Part shown: positions 45,345-53,355 of the stretch, in pieces
Layout: each line of letters starts with the position of its first letter
Position numbering within the stretch: position 1 is the first letter of the stretch
Source of the DNA: Virgibacillus proomii
GTDB lineage: Bacteria > Bacillota > Bacilli > Bacillales > Amphibacillaceae
Length of the DNA: 64,000 nucleotides
Direction: 5' to 3'
Assembly (NCBI RefSeq): GCF_900162615.1
Contig: NZ_FUFN01000010.1
Location: 1,556,149-1,620,148 of the forward strand
The notes under the pieces: generated by a model
Database searches by the model: none
Seen by the model: the letters and a program-made list of their open reading frames with translations, nothing else
What the model was told of the DNA's origin: nothing
Position numbers and translations under genes: made by a program

Positions 45345-45351
45345 TCCATAT

Positions 45352-45387
45352 AAAAAACTCCACTGTTACTCAAAAGTGGAGTTTTTT
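45352..45387 (+). terminator. Rho-independent terminator
   Basis: AAAAACTCCACT and AGTGGAGTTTTTT pair perfectly around a 10-base loop right after the antiporter gene. Confidence 0.88.
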
Positions 45388-45479
45388 ACTTGTTTGGAGA
45401 TTACTTTTTTGAAACTAACTTCATCTAGCTTATGTGCTCAAGCTGTAATAAACTTCAAACATCTTACTACGATTTGTCT

Positions 45480-45652
45480 AATAGAAGATAAAAAGGAAGT
45501 CTACGTGGGAGATAACGACATCTAAATCTCCATTTGCTAACAAATATTTAGGGTGAAAACAGTTTCACTTTATCTTCCCGATTTGAGTGCTTCTAGCTTT
45601 TGTTCCACTATAGGAAAGTATAAAATTTTAGGGTTTATCGTATAAAAAAAGA
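45480..45652 (+). repeat. Hairpin repeat family A, decayed copy with outer left module
   Basis: CTACGTGGGAGATAACGACATCTAAATC recalls the core (shown in parts: GTGGGAGA, CATCTAAAT); TTTCACTTTATC follows at about 45567. Then comes the GTGCTTCTAGCTTTTGTTCC module and an outer left module ACTATAGGAAAGTATAAAA joined to TTTATCGTATAA without a core (45608-45650). Confidence 0.6.
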
Positions 45653-45675
45653 TATCTTTCTAACAATGTAAGAGG

Positions 45676-46962
45676 TTAATCTTCGTTAGACAGTTTTAAG
45701 ACATCTAAAATCTTAAAGAATAAGCTAAGCATGATAGCAATTACTGTCGCTAACCCCATTCCTGATAATTGAGCAGTACCGATTTGCACGGTTGTACCAC
45801 TGACACCAATTACAAGTACCACAGTTGATAAAATTAAATTTTGTGAACGGCTATAATCTACATTAGCTTCAACTAGCATTCGTAAGCCACTTGCTGCAAT
45901 AATTCCAAATAAAAGTAAGGAAATACCGCCCATAACAGCTGTTGGAATGGAAGAAATTAAGGCAGCGAGTTTTCCGACAAAAGAAAGAATAATTGCTACA
46001 ATAGCTGCCATCCCGATAACCCATGTAGAATAAACGCGTGTAATAGCTAATACACCAATGTTTTCTCCATATGTTGTATTAGGTGTAGAGCCGAAAAAAC
46101 TGGAAATAATCGTAGAGATTCCATTTCCTGCTAACGATCTGTCAAGACCAGGCTTTTTTGTCAAATCTTTTTTTATAATATTTCCTGTAACGAATAAATG
46201 TCCTATATGTTCTGGAATGAGGACAATAGCAGCCGGTAAAATTGTTAAGATAGCGCCCCAGTCAAATTTCATTTGGTAAAAATCAGGAAGTGAAAACCAA
46301 CTTGCTTCCTTAACAGCAGTAAGATCGACAAGACCGAAAAGATAGGCGATAATATAACCAGAAATAATACCGAGTAAAATGGGTATAATTTTTAAGAAAC
46401 CACGTAACGTTACCCAGCAAACAATAGTTATAACTAATGTTAATAAAGAAACAAGTGCTGTGTCCGGATCTATTGTCCATGACTTATCGGTACCAGCAGG
46501 AGCAATCCAACCGGCCATTTCTGCTGCAGTAGGAACTAATTCGAGCCCAATTACAGATACAATAGCACCCATGGCGGCAGGTGGGAAAATAACATCGATC
46601 CAATGAGTTCTAACAAATTTAATAATAAATGCAACTAGAGATAGAACAACACCTACAGCAAAGAAACCTCCCAATGCATAACTATATCCATCACCACCTG
46701 TGTAATCTGCTAAAACAGCAGATACAGGAGCAATAAAGGCGAAACTTGACCCCAAATAAGCGGGAATTTTCCCTTTTGTAATAAATAGATAAATGATTGT
46801 TCCAATTCCGTTCATTAATAATATCGTTGCTGGATTAACACCAAATAAAATAGGTACAAGAACGGTAGATCCAAACATAGCGAATAAATGTTGAATACTA
46901 AGTGGTAGACTCGTTAAAAAAGGTAATCGCTCGTCTACTTGAATTTCTGTATGTTGTGCCAT
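45676..46962 (-). CDS. pyrP: Uracil permease, NCS2 family
   Basis: A 428-residue nucleobase:cation symporter with about 12-14 membrane segments. The family region AIVLIPEHIGHLFVTGNII and the signature QNLILSTVVLVIGVSG match UraA/PyrP proteins. ATG 46962 has AAGGAGGAACTCAAG upstream; the frame extends 9 codons further but over the ribosome site. The leader contains a PyrR-binding sequence and a strong terminator, so transcription should fall when uridine nucleotides are plentiful. It is monocistronic here rather than at the head of a pyr operon. Confidence 0.92.
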   Translation of the reverse strand: MAQHTEIQVDERLPFLTSLPLSIQHLFAMFGSTVLVPILFGVNPATILLMNGIGTIIYLFITKGKIPAYLGSSFAFIAPVSAVLADYTGGDGYSYALGGFFAVGVVLSLVAFIIKFVRTHWIDVIFPPAAMGAIVSVIGLELVPTAAEMAGWIAPAGTDKSWTIDPDTALVSLLTLVITIVCWVTLRGFLKIIPILLGIISGYIIAYLFGLVDLTAVKEASWFSLPDFYQMKFDWGAILTILPAAIVLIPEHIGHLFVTGNIIKKDLTKKPGLDRSLAGNGISTIISSFFGSTPNTTYGENIGVLAITRVYSTWVIGMAAIVAIILSFVGKLAALISSIPTAVMGGISLLLFGIIAASGLRMLVEANVDYSRSQNLILSTVVLVIGVSGTTVQIGTAQLSGMGLATVIAIMLSLFFKILDVLKLSNED

Positions 46963-47004
46963 CTTGAGTTCCTCCTTGAAATTTCCCAACAGTTACCACT
47001 TAAA

Positions 47005-47043
47005 AACAGAAAAGCACCCTGCCTTGTAAGGGGCAGGGTGCTT
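47005..47043 (-). terminator. Attenuator terminator of the uracil permease leader
   Basis: On the minus strand AAGCACCCTGCC pairs with GGCAGGGTGCTT, followed by TTCTGTTTTT, between the PyrR site and the start codon. Confidence 0.88.
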
Positions 47044-47079
47044 GAATAAAAGATCAGCAAAACACAATTTATCTCTTAT

Positions 47080-47135
47080 TCACAGATTTCCATCTGTTTC
47101 ACCTTAGCAGCCTCACAGGACTGAATTAAAGGTAA
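47080..47135 (-). promoter_or_regulatory. PyrR-binding leader (pyrimidine attenuation)
   Basis: On the minus strand AGTCCTGTGAGGCT (47122-47109) matches the conserved PyrR anti-antiterminator loop (ARUCCNGNGAGGYU), flanked by bases that can pair into a stem (CTTTAATTC upstream, GCTAAGGTG downstream). With the attenuator at 47005-47043 it forms the classical leader. Confidence 0.85.
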
Positions 47136-47604
47136 CCGTCTAAATATATCCATATTATTATGCCAGTTAATAAACTCTTTGTCAATCATTGTTTGATGAT
47201 AACAAAGATAAAAATTTAACACAGTATGCTATTTCATACTTTAGAAATATCCAAACTATTAAAAAAACCAGATAAACTTTTGTGTCTTTGGACGGTGAAC
47301 TTAATTCCATCTGTCGCTAGGGTTAGGATGTTCAATAAATCTGTCACAAATGACACCATTCAAAACTCCAAATCGATGCCAATTCGAATTTCTATGCGCG
47401 GGATGTGCTTAGTGTCAGACTGTAAACGGATAAGTAAGATTTCTTAAAAAGCGCTTTTCTTTTTCAAGGACAGGTAAAACTCTCACAGCGATAATCGTTG
47501 CTTTCTCATAGTTAAGGAAGCATCGACAGCAACCCATCTGAGTTTTCAGAAGCTCCAGCCTTAAAACCCCCTCCGTTTTTTTGACTCCTTTTTAAGAAGC
47601 ACAC
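47136..47604. other. Intergenic stretch with module D repeat
   Basis: No supportable gene. The right half (about 47445-47545) contains a CAAGGACAGG-type module D unit. The left half holds the promoter of the uracil permease leader, near 47190-47220 on the minus strand. Confidence 0.45.
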
Positions 47605-48102
47605 CTAAAGCCATTTTTGCAGTTCTCTTTTTAAAATCTTTCCACTTGTTGTCTTAGGTAACTCTTCGACAAATGAAATTGCTTGCGGACATGATGAATT
47701 CTTAGATTTTTCTTTGCAAAATGAGAGGATTTCCTTCTCAGATACCTGTTGTTTATTTTTTAGAACAACAAAGGCATGGGCAATTTCACCAATTTCCTTA
47801 TGTGGTACGGGAATGATTGCCACTTCTTCTATTTTGGGATGCTGTAATAATAACTTTTCTAAATAGGCAATTGAAATGCCTCCATCCGGGATATCTTTAC
47901 GAGCTTCTTTCACATGAATGCGGCCATCTTCATCAACTGTTCCTTTATCTCCAGTAAAAATCCATCCGTCTTCCAGCACTGGATGAAGCTGAGCATGCTG
48001 TAGTGTTCCATTTCCTTTGACGATAATATCTCCAACTTCTTTCCCATTATGAGCAACATCTTCTCCCTTATGATTAACAACACGTACTTTTGTTTGATTC
48101 AT
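47605..48102 (-). CDS. Stand-alone C-terminal domain of an AMP-forming acyl-CoA synthetase
   Basis: A 165-residue protein equal to the last third of an ANL-family acyl-CoA/acetyl-CoA synthetase. It contains the hinge region GWIFTGDKGTVDEDGRIHV (the TGD motif) and the C-terminal lysine motif LPKTTSGKILKREL, whose Lys takes part in adenylation. The large N-terminal domain with the P-loop-like motif is missing. Yet it has a good ATG with AAGGTGGGG before it and a cre-like box further upstream, so the gene may be expressed rather than dead. The usual GR(K/D)K hinge is altered (ARKDIPDGG), lacking the normal GGxNI-like pattern. It could be a remnant or a domain with a new role. Confidence 0.7.
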   Translation of the reverse strand: MNQTKVRVVNHKGEDVAHNGKEVGDIIVKGNGTLQHAQLHPVLEDGWIFTGDKGTVDEDGRIHVKEARKDIPDGGISIAYLEKLLLQHPKIEEVAIIPVPHKEIGEIAHAFVVLKNKQQVSEKEILSFCKEKSKNSSCPQAISFVEELPKTTSGKILKRELQKWL

Positions 48103-48166
48103 AAAAACCCCACCTTATTTCCTTTATTCTTCATATTCGGTATTATAAAAATTATATCATAATTTT

Positions 48167-48180
48167 TTGAAAGCGTTTTA
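48167..48180. promoter_or_regulatory. CcpA cre-like box
   Basis: TTGAAAGCGTTTTA matches the cre consensus (TGWAARCGYTWNCW) closely. It lies 65 bases upstream of the synthetase fragment on the minus strand and may control it. Confidence 0.5.
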
Positions 48181-48436
48181 TTTAATGGTTTAAATCTCTT
48201 GACGAGTTCTTCTTGCAAGTTATGAGTTTAAAAAACAATAAGTGCAACTAGGTTTTCCTAGATGTACAAACCTAAGAATTAAATTCGGCTTCAAATGAAA
48301 TAGGTAAATAGTTATTAAATAGGAAAATTGTCTCTAGTTATTAGATTAAATATAAAAATTTTGTTATGATTAATATGTTGAAAAATAGGTAGAAGCGATT
48401 CTATATTGTATATTTGAATCATCATATATTATAGAG

Positions 48437-48448
48437 AGAACGCTTTTC
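48437..48448. promoter_or_regulatory. Second cre-like box, upstream of ndh
   Basis: AGAACGCTTTTC (reverse GAAAAGCGTTCT) fits the cre core and sits 41 bases before the ndh start codon, where CcpA could act on ndh transcription. Confidence 0.4.
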
Positions 48449-48488
48449 CTGTGAATATATAAGTAAATATATGGAAGGTGGAAGTTTT

Positions 48489-49703
48489 ATGAGTTTTAAC
48501 AAACCCAAGATAGTGATCTTAGGTGCTGGTTATGCTGGTCTAACGACAACTAGACGACTTTTGCAAAAACTATCTCCAGAACAAGCAGAAATTATTTTAG
48601 TTAACAAACACAATTATCATTATGAATCTACATGGTTACATGAGGTTGCTGCTGGAACAATTAATCCAAATCAAGCACGAGTGATGATTAGCGATGTTAT
48701 TAACCCAACTAAAGTTCGCCTTGTATTTGATGCAGTAAAAAGAATAGATAAAGATGAACAACGTGTCATTTTAGAAAACAGTGAACTCGAATATGATTAT
48801 CTTGTTGTTGCACTTGGTTTTGAATCAAATGATTTTGGAATTAAAGGAATGGCTGAACATGCTTTTGCAATTGAAGATATTGAGACAAGTCGCTTAATCA
48901 GTGAACACATAGAATACCAATTTGCTAAATATCAAAGTGGAGAAGAAGTAGACGAACATAGCTTAAATATTCTTGTTGGTGGAGCTGGATTTACAGGAAT
49001 TGAATTTGTAGGAGAGCTCGCTGAACGTATACCGCAGTTATGTAAAAAATACGATATCGACCGCAGTAAAGTAAGAATTATCAATGTAGAGGCTGCTCCA
49101 TCTATTCTGCCAATGTTTGATAAGGAATTAGTTGCTTATGCTAAAAAGTCCTTAGAAGATCGCGGGGTAGAAATTAAAATTGGTGCCCCTATTTCCGAAT
49201 GTACACCAGAAGGCTTTATCGTTGGAGAAGATAAAGAACTAATAAAAGCTGGAACTATTGTTTGGACAGGTGGAGTAAAGGGAAGCTCTGTACTGGGTGA
49301 GTCGGGCTTTGAATTAGTAAAAGGAAAAGTAAATGTAAATAGTGATTTACGTATGCCTGAAGAAGAAAATATATTTGTAATGGGTGATTGTTCTTGGGTT
49401 TGGAATAAAGAAGAAGATCGTCCATATCCTCCAACTGCTCAATTAGCCATGCAGGAAGCTGATGTTGTTGCAAAAAACTTGGTTGCTTTACTTAACAATG
49501 AGCCATTAACTGATTTTGTATTTGAAAGTAAAGGTACAGTCGCATCACTTGGTCTTTCTGATGGTATTGGAAGCATTTTTAATGATTATAAGCTTAAAGG
49601 AAAAGCTGCTGCTGCAATGAAAAAAGTAGTAGATAATCGCTCACTATTCCTTATCGGTGGACCGAAATTAGTACTTAAAAAAGGAAAATTTCGCCCTTTC
49701 TAA
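48489..49703 (+). CDS. ndh: Type II NADH dehydrogenase
   Basis: A 404-residue monotopic flavoprotein that passes electrons from NADH to menaquinone without pumping protons. The FAD motif is VILGAGYAGLTTTRRLL (residues 10-26), the NADH motif GGAGFTGIEFVGELAE (about 164-179), and the conserved FAD-contact MGDCSWVWN is near 301. The C-terminus has the basic, hydrophobic membrane-anchoring pattern (GGPKLVLKKGKFRPF). ATG 48489 follows GGAAGGTGG. A 33-codon gene follows after 38 bases, before the terminator. Confidence 0.92.
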   Translation: MSFNKPKIVILGAGYAGLTTTRRLLQKLSPEQAEIILVNKHNYHYESTWLHEVAAGTINPNQARVMISDVINPTKVRLVFDAVKRIDKDEQRVILENSELEYDYLVVALGFESNDFGIKGMAEHAFAIEDIETSRLISEHIEYQFAKYQSGEEVDEHSLNILVGGAGFTGIEFVGELAERIPQLCKKYDIDRSKVRIINVEAAPSILPMFDKELVAYAKKSLEDRGVEIKIGAPISECTPEGFIVGEDKELIKAGTIVWTGGVKGSSVLGESGFELVKGKVNVNSDLRMPEEENIFVMGDCSWVWNKEEDRPYPPTAQLAMQEADVVAKNLVALLNNEPLTDFVFESKGTVASLGLSDGIGSIFNDYKLKGKAAAAMKKVVDNRSLFLIGGPKLVLKKGKFRPF

Positions 49704-49741
49704 GAATAGATCGTTAAATTTTATAAGGAGGCTTTACAAAT

Positions 49742-49843
49742 ATGAAAAATAAGACGCTATGTAGTATTTTATTAGTAATTGCTTCGTTAATAGGGTATAG
49801 GCTGTTAAATGATTATCTAGAAGATCAACGTGATTTTAGATAA
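49742..49843 (+). CDS. 33-residue single-TM small protein downstream of ndh
   Basis: ATG 49742 with a strong site TAAGGAGGC 9 bases upstream encodes 33 residues: a basic start (MKNKTL), one hydrophobic segment (CSILLVIASLIGYRLL) and an acidic end (NDYLEDQRDFR). It lies between ndh and the terminator, so is likely co-transcribed with ndh. It may be a small membrane partner of the dehydrogenase (inference). No family recognised. Confidence 0.6.
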   Translation: MKNKTLCSILLVIASLIGYRLLNDYLEDQRDFR

Positions 49844-49854
49844 TCATTCAGGAG

Positions 49855-49889
49855 AAACCATCTGATGACTTGTCATAAGATGGTTTTTT
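49855..49889 (+). terminator. Rho-independent terminator of the ndh unit
   Basis: AAACCATCT and AGATGGTTTTTT pair around a 14-base loop. A group II intron 5' end begins 4 bases after the T run. Confidence 0.85.
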
Positions 49890-49892
49890 CAT

Positions 49893-50018
49893 GTGCGCCA
49901 GGCATGTTGACTATCTAGGTGGTGAAAGTCCGTTGTGATGGTACACATTAACCAACCCTAGAGAAACGCAAGGTACTTATTGTGAGGCAAGGCTGAACAG
50001 TTTATAGTGTTTCTATAC
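49893..50018 (+). mobile_element. Group II intron, 5' fragment (domain I)
   Basis: Begins GTGCGCC, the conserved 5' end of group II introns, and continues with AGGTGGTGAAAGTCC, then CTAGAGAAACGCAAGG and TTGTGAGGCAAGGCTGAACAG-type pieces (given in parts) in the usual order of domain I. Only about 125 bases remain; there is no reverse transcriptase and no domain V. Its placement right after a terminator T run is the habit of class C introns. Confidence 0.7.
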
Positions 50019-50035
50019 CATAAATGAAGTTGCCC

Positions 50036-50280
50036 TTTGTCGCGCGTGTAAGGTGTCGTAAGCCTACCACTTCAAGATTATAGAGAATACATAGAAGTTT
50101 AAATTGGAGAAAACGGCACCTAACTGCTCGATTCGTTTAAAGGCCTTTTAGGTCATACCCTTGCGGTACTACATTCGTGTAAAAAGAGTTCCACGGAATG
50201 AGTTTCACTTTATCCCGTCCGAAATTCTCCTGTTTATACGTTGCTCCCCCAAGCGCTTCTAGCTTTTGTTTCATGGTAAA
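50036..50280 (+). repeat. Hairpin repeat family A, copy with linked module
   Basis: GCGCGTGTAAGGTGTCGTAAG at the left, ACGGCACCTAA and CCCTTGCGGTACT inside, and TTTCACTTTATCCCGTC at the right (about 50218). It is followed by the AAGCGCTTCTAGCTTTTGTT module seen also near 45590 and 37490. It abuts the intron fragment. Confidence 0.75.
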
Positions 50281-50525
50281 GACCTGAATTTTAGAACATC
50301 TATTTAAGTATCTATTTGCTAACTTCCTTAGACGCTGTTTTTTAAAACTAGGAGTTAAGTAAGTACTTGCTATTGAGTAAACTTTAGGTACATTAAAAAA
50401 GTAAAAGCGGAAAAGTAATTCTTCGCCAATCATTATTCCGTATAAATGGTGAGGGAGCAAGTTTTTTTTATTCTATGAATGACCTCATAATGAATTAGCA
50501 ATACTACGTACAGGAGGTCATTTAC

Positions 50526-51395
50526 ATGAAGAGAGTAATCATCATTGCTTCTTTGTTATTTTGCTTGACAATACCGGAGTTTGTGAATGCTGAAAGCGAG
50601 CGTCCATCCGATGTTTTTATAAAAAAAGTTGAAGTGAATCAATACAGTTTAAATGAAATTGATCAATTGTTTATTGATCAGCGAAGGTTACAAACATTAA
50701 TACAACAATTGAAACAAAAAGTATATCAGCCCCCTGTTAATGCAAGGATTAACAAGAGAGGAAAAATTATTCCTGAACAATTAGGAACTACTGTTGATAC
50801 AGATGAGTTTCATATCTTGTTTCATAAAACGTTTTATGATGCTACAGCTAAAGGATTTAACGTGCCCACGATGCCGGTCTATCCGCGTGTTGATAAAACA
50901 TTACTAGAAGAAATTAGTAAAAAACAATTAGGGAGCTATGTAACTCACTATAAAGAAACAAATCAAGAAAGAACACGTAATATTGAACTTTCCGCCAAAG
51001 CCATTGATAATCATGTTGTATTCCCTGGAGAATTATTTTCATTTAATAAAGTAGTCGGCGAAAGAACGATAGATAAAGGGTATAAACGAGCACCAGTTAT
51101 TGTTAAAGGGGAGTTATCGGAAGATGTCGGAGGCGGGATATGCCAAGTATCTTCTACCTTATTTAATGCTGTTAATTTGCAAGGGATTGAAATTGTGGAA
51201 AGGTACACACATAGTAAGCAAGTGCCGTATGTTCCTCCGGGAAAAGATGCAACAGTAAGCTGGTGGGGGCCTGATTTCAGTTTTAAGAATAGATATAATC
51301 AACCCCTTTTAATTCGAGCGGATGCAAATAATGGAAAAATGAGAGTACGAATTTTTTCTTCAGATATAGCTGAGAATTTTGTCGGTCAAGAATAA
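50526..51395 (+). CDS. VanW-family secreted protein
   Basis: A 289-residue protein with a signal peptide (MKRVIIIASLLFCLTIPEFV, cleavage near VNA-ES) and a C-terminal VanW domain (about 135-280) with the typical FPGELFSFNKVVGERT and GGGICQVSSTLFNAV motifs, ending in a G5-like beta part. VanW proteins are linked to cell-wall or spore-coat functions, but their activity is unsettled. ACAGGAGGTC precedes ATG 50526. Single-gene unit with its own terminator. Confidence 0.88.
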   Translation: MKRVIIIASLLFCLTIPEFVNAESERPSDVFIKKVEVNQYSLNEIDQLFIDQRRLQTLIQQLKQKVYQPPVNARINKRGKIIPEQLGTTVDTDEFHILFHKTFYDATAKGFNVPTMPVYPRVDKTLLEEISKKQLGSYVTHYKETNQERTRNIELSAKAIDNHVVFPGELFSFNKVVGERTIDKGYKRAPVIVKGELSEDVGGGICQVSSTLFNAVNLQGIEIVERYTHSKQVPYVPPGKDATVSWWGPDFSFKNRYNQPLLIRADANNGKMRVRIFSSDIAENFVGQE

Positions 51396-51454
51396 AGTAA
51401 TTTGTAAACGAATCCTTGATGTATGATGCAAGGTCTTGTGAGATTGGATATGTT

Positions 51455-51512
51455 CTCCCCTTTAGGTAGATAGAATAAAAAATAACATCTTTTGACCTGA
51501 AGGGGAGTTTTT
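51455..51512 (+). terminator. Rho-independent terminator
   Basis: CTCCCCTTTAGGT pairs with GACCTGAAGGGGAG across a 30-base loop; five T follow. Confidence 0.6.
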
Positions 51513-51615
51513 CTTGTGTCTATTAAACGGCTTTTCAAAGAGGAAAAATATAAAATCCTAAAGGCTTGTGAACAAGATGGGCGGTGATTTACCTAGCTGT
51601 CTCTTATAGAAAGTT

Positions 51616-52152
51616 CTAACCCTGTTTATGGGCTTCGATTGCAAAGCTAAGCTTTACTTCATCACCAACAAGTACGCCACCAGTCTCCAGCGTTTGATTC
51701 CATGTTAGTCCAAAATCTTTACGGCTAATCGATGTTTCTCCATTAAAACCGGCAACCATGCTTCCACTCATTGGGTCCTTACTTTGGCCCCCAAGTTCAA
51801 CAGCCACGGTAATAGGCTTTGTCGTACCACGAAGAGTAAGATCACCCACTACCTCATAATTGGTTTCCGACTTTTTATTAATTTCCTTCGATATAAACGT
51901 TGCTTTTGGAAATTTTTCCGTATCAAAAAAATCTGCAGAGCGTAAATGATCATCCCGGTCTTTATTGCGTGTATCAATACTATTTACATCAACAGTAAGT
52001 TCAATTTTTGCATTGGTTAAAGCATCCAAATCTGCTTCAATTGTTCCATCAAAATCATTAAATGTACCTTTTGCTCGAGAAATCATCATATGCTTCACTG
52101 AAAAGCTGATTTCACTATGAACAGTATCCACTTTCCAAATAGATTTCGTCAC
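51616..52152 (-). CDS. YceI-family lipid-binding protein
   Basis: A 178-residue protein with the YceI beta-barrel pattern: WKVDTVHSEISFSVKHMMIS at the start, then FDGTIEADLDALTNAKIELTV in two pieces, DDHLRSADFFDTEKFPKATF and DEVKLSFAIEAHKQ. Members bind isoprenoid-type or amphipathic ligands in the lumen of the barrel. There is no signal peptide, so it is cytoplasmic, as in other Bacillaceae. GTG 52152 is preferred because the GTG at 52161 lies within the ribosome site AGAGAGGTG. Monocistronic. Confidence 0.88.
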   Translation of the reverse strand: MTKSIWKVDTVHSEISFSVKHMMISRAKGTFNDFDGTIEADLDALTNAKIELTVDVNSIDTRNKDRDDHLRSADFFDTEKFPKATFISKEINKKSETNYEVVGDLTLRGTTKPITVAVELGGQSKDPMSGSMVAGFNGETSISRKDFGLTWNQTLETGGVLVGDEVKLSFAIEAHKQG

Positions 52153-52161
52153 TATAAACAC

Positions 52162-52529
52162 CTCTCTAATAACTTTTTCTTTGTTTATTACTTTATGTAA
52201 CCAAGTATAAAATAGGAACTTTATGTTGTCAAGTAATTATTGATCACTATCTCTACTCATTTTTTTTCGTTAAGGATCCAAAATCATCATGCAAAGAAGT
52301 CGTATGAGAAAAAAGGATCTTAGTGAGAGAGAAAACTAATTTTCAGAGAATTATTCCATTAAGTAGTTGATATGAAATAGAATGTCACTATTATATTTCG
52401 ATTACCCGCAGCAAAGTAATTTAAAACAAAAGTTTATTCGCCGTCCAAAAGTGAAGGGAAATGGAAAGTAGTAGAGGGAAAGGGATTATTTAGAAAAGGG
52501 AAGGGGCTATAAATGGATAAAGAGGCATT
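52162..52529. other. Intergenic stretch before the decayed thiT
   Basis: No gene seen. Some A+G-rich sequence (52440-52510) with GGGAAGGGG just before the start of the decayed thiamine transporter. I saw no clear TPP riboswitch. Confidence 0.4.
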
Positions 52530-53158
52530 AATTTGTACTGTAATACACTTGTTGCCTTAGCTAATCAGGTGGTTAGTAGCAGGTAAGTAGTTTTTAATCG
52601 ATCACCCTTGTCAATAGAGAGGCTCGAACACTCCATTGCAATAGCTATTATATTACCTACTTCGATTATTGCATGGCTTAAGAACAATGATGTAACTACA
52701 AAAGGGAACAACAACACAAGTATTACAAGCTAACGTACTAATTAGTTCGCTGAAAGATAAGAAGAATTATTAGCTTTTTGATAGTCTAGTTTTAGACATG
52801 GGTTATGCTTATTTTTTATTCCCAGCTCAGGGATTGATTACGCACTTGCTTTTACCGTAGTAGGATTTACAGGTGTTTTTGCTGAGAAAATGAAACAGGC
52901 AGTCCGGCAAAACAAAGCCAAACAGTATTTGACTTATATTGTTTTAGGCGTGTTGTTAGGCTGCAGATTACGTTTTATAGCCCATTATATTGCTTGAGTT
53001 GCCTTTTTGAATCAGCGATAAAAGGACAGTCAGTCTGGTTCTATTCACTAATTTATAATGATTTTTACATGATTCCAGCATTTCTACTGAGTGCTGCTGT
53101 CATCATATTGTTATTTCATAATCAGCCTCGGGCATTACTGCAAAAGTCGGGATCCTAA
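52530..53158 (+). pseudogene. thiT: Decayed thiamine ECF transporter substrate component (ThiT/YuaJ-like)
   Basis: Pieces in different frames give the ThiT order: SIAIAIILPTSIIAWLK, then an RHG motif (FRHGLCLFF), then SGIDYALAFTVVGFTGVFAE, YIVLGVLLGCRLRFIAHYIA, and SVWFYSLIYNDFYMIPAFLL followed by a hydrophobic end. Several stops (for example near 52733 and 52785) and shifts (near 52830 and 52998) separate them. ThiT binds thiamine for ECF-type uptake; this copy cannot work. Confidence 0.7.
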
Positions 53159-53355
53159 ACTGGAGGCTAAGCACAGCCGCATTTTTAAAATTTTCCTCTG
53201 TCATAGCTGAAATGTAAAGGGTTCAACAAAATAACAATCCTTTTAAAACAGCTATGAGAATACTAAACTTGCTAAGAAAGCCTCATCTTAAAATGAACTA
53301 AACCCTCAAAAAATGCATAGGTTATAGCACACTTATTGGAGAGGAAGGTTTAGTG

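Noticed and set aside
47226..47447. A 73-codon frame between the uracil permease and the synthetase fragment
   Set aside because: No ribosome site and no protein pattern; the region has promoter and repeat character.
50137..50460. A 107-codon minus-strand frame
   Set aside because: Half of it runs through the hairpin repeat and the linked module, so it is a by-product of the repeat.
51516..51587. A 23-codon frame (MSIKRLFKEEKYKILKA) that looks like the start of a transposase
   Set aside because: Too short to assign and without other element parts; the resemblance to transposase N-termini may be chance.
52162..52529. A possible TPP riboswitch before the decayed thiT
   Set aside because: I could not find the conserved CTGAGA and related motifs in the expected order.
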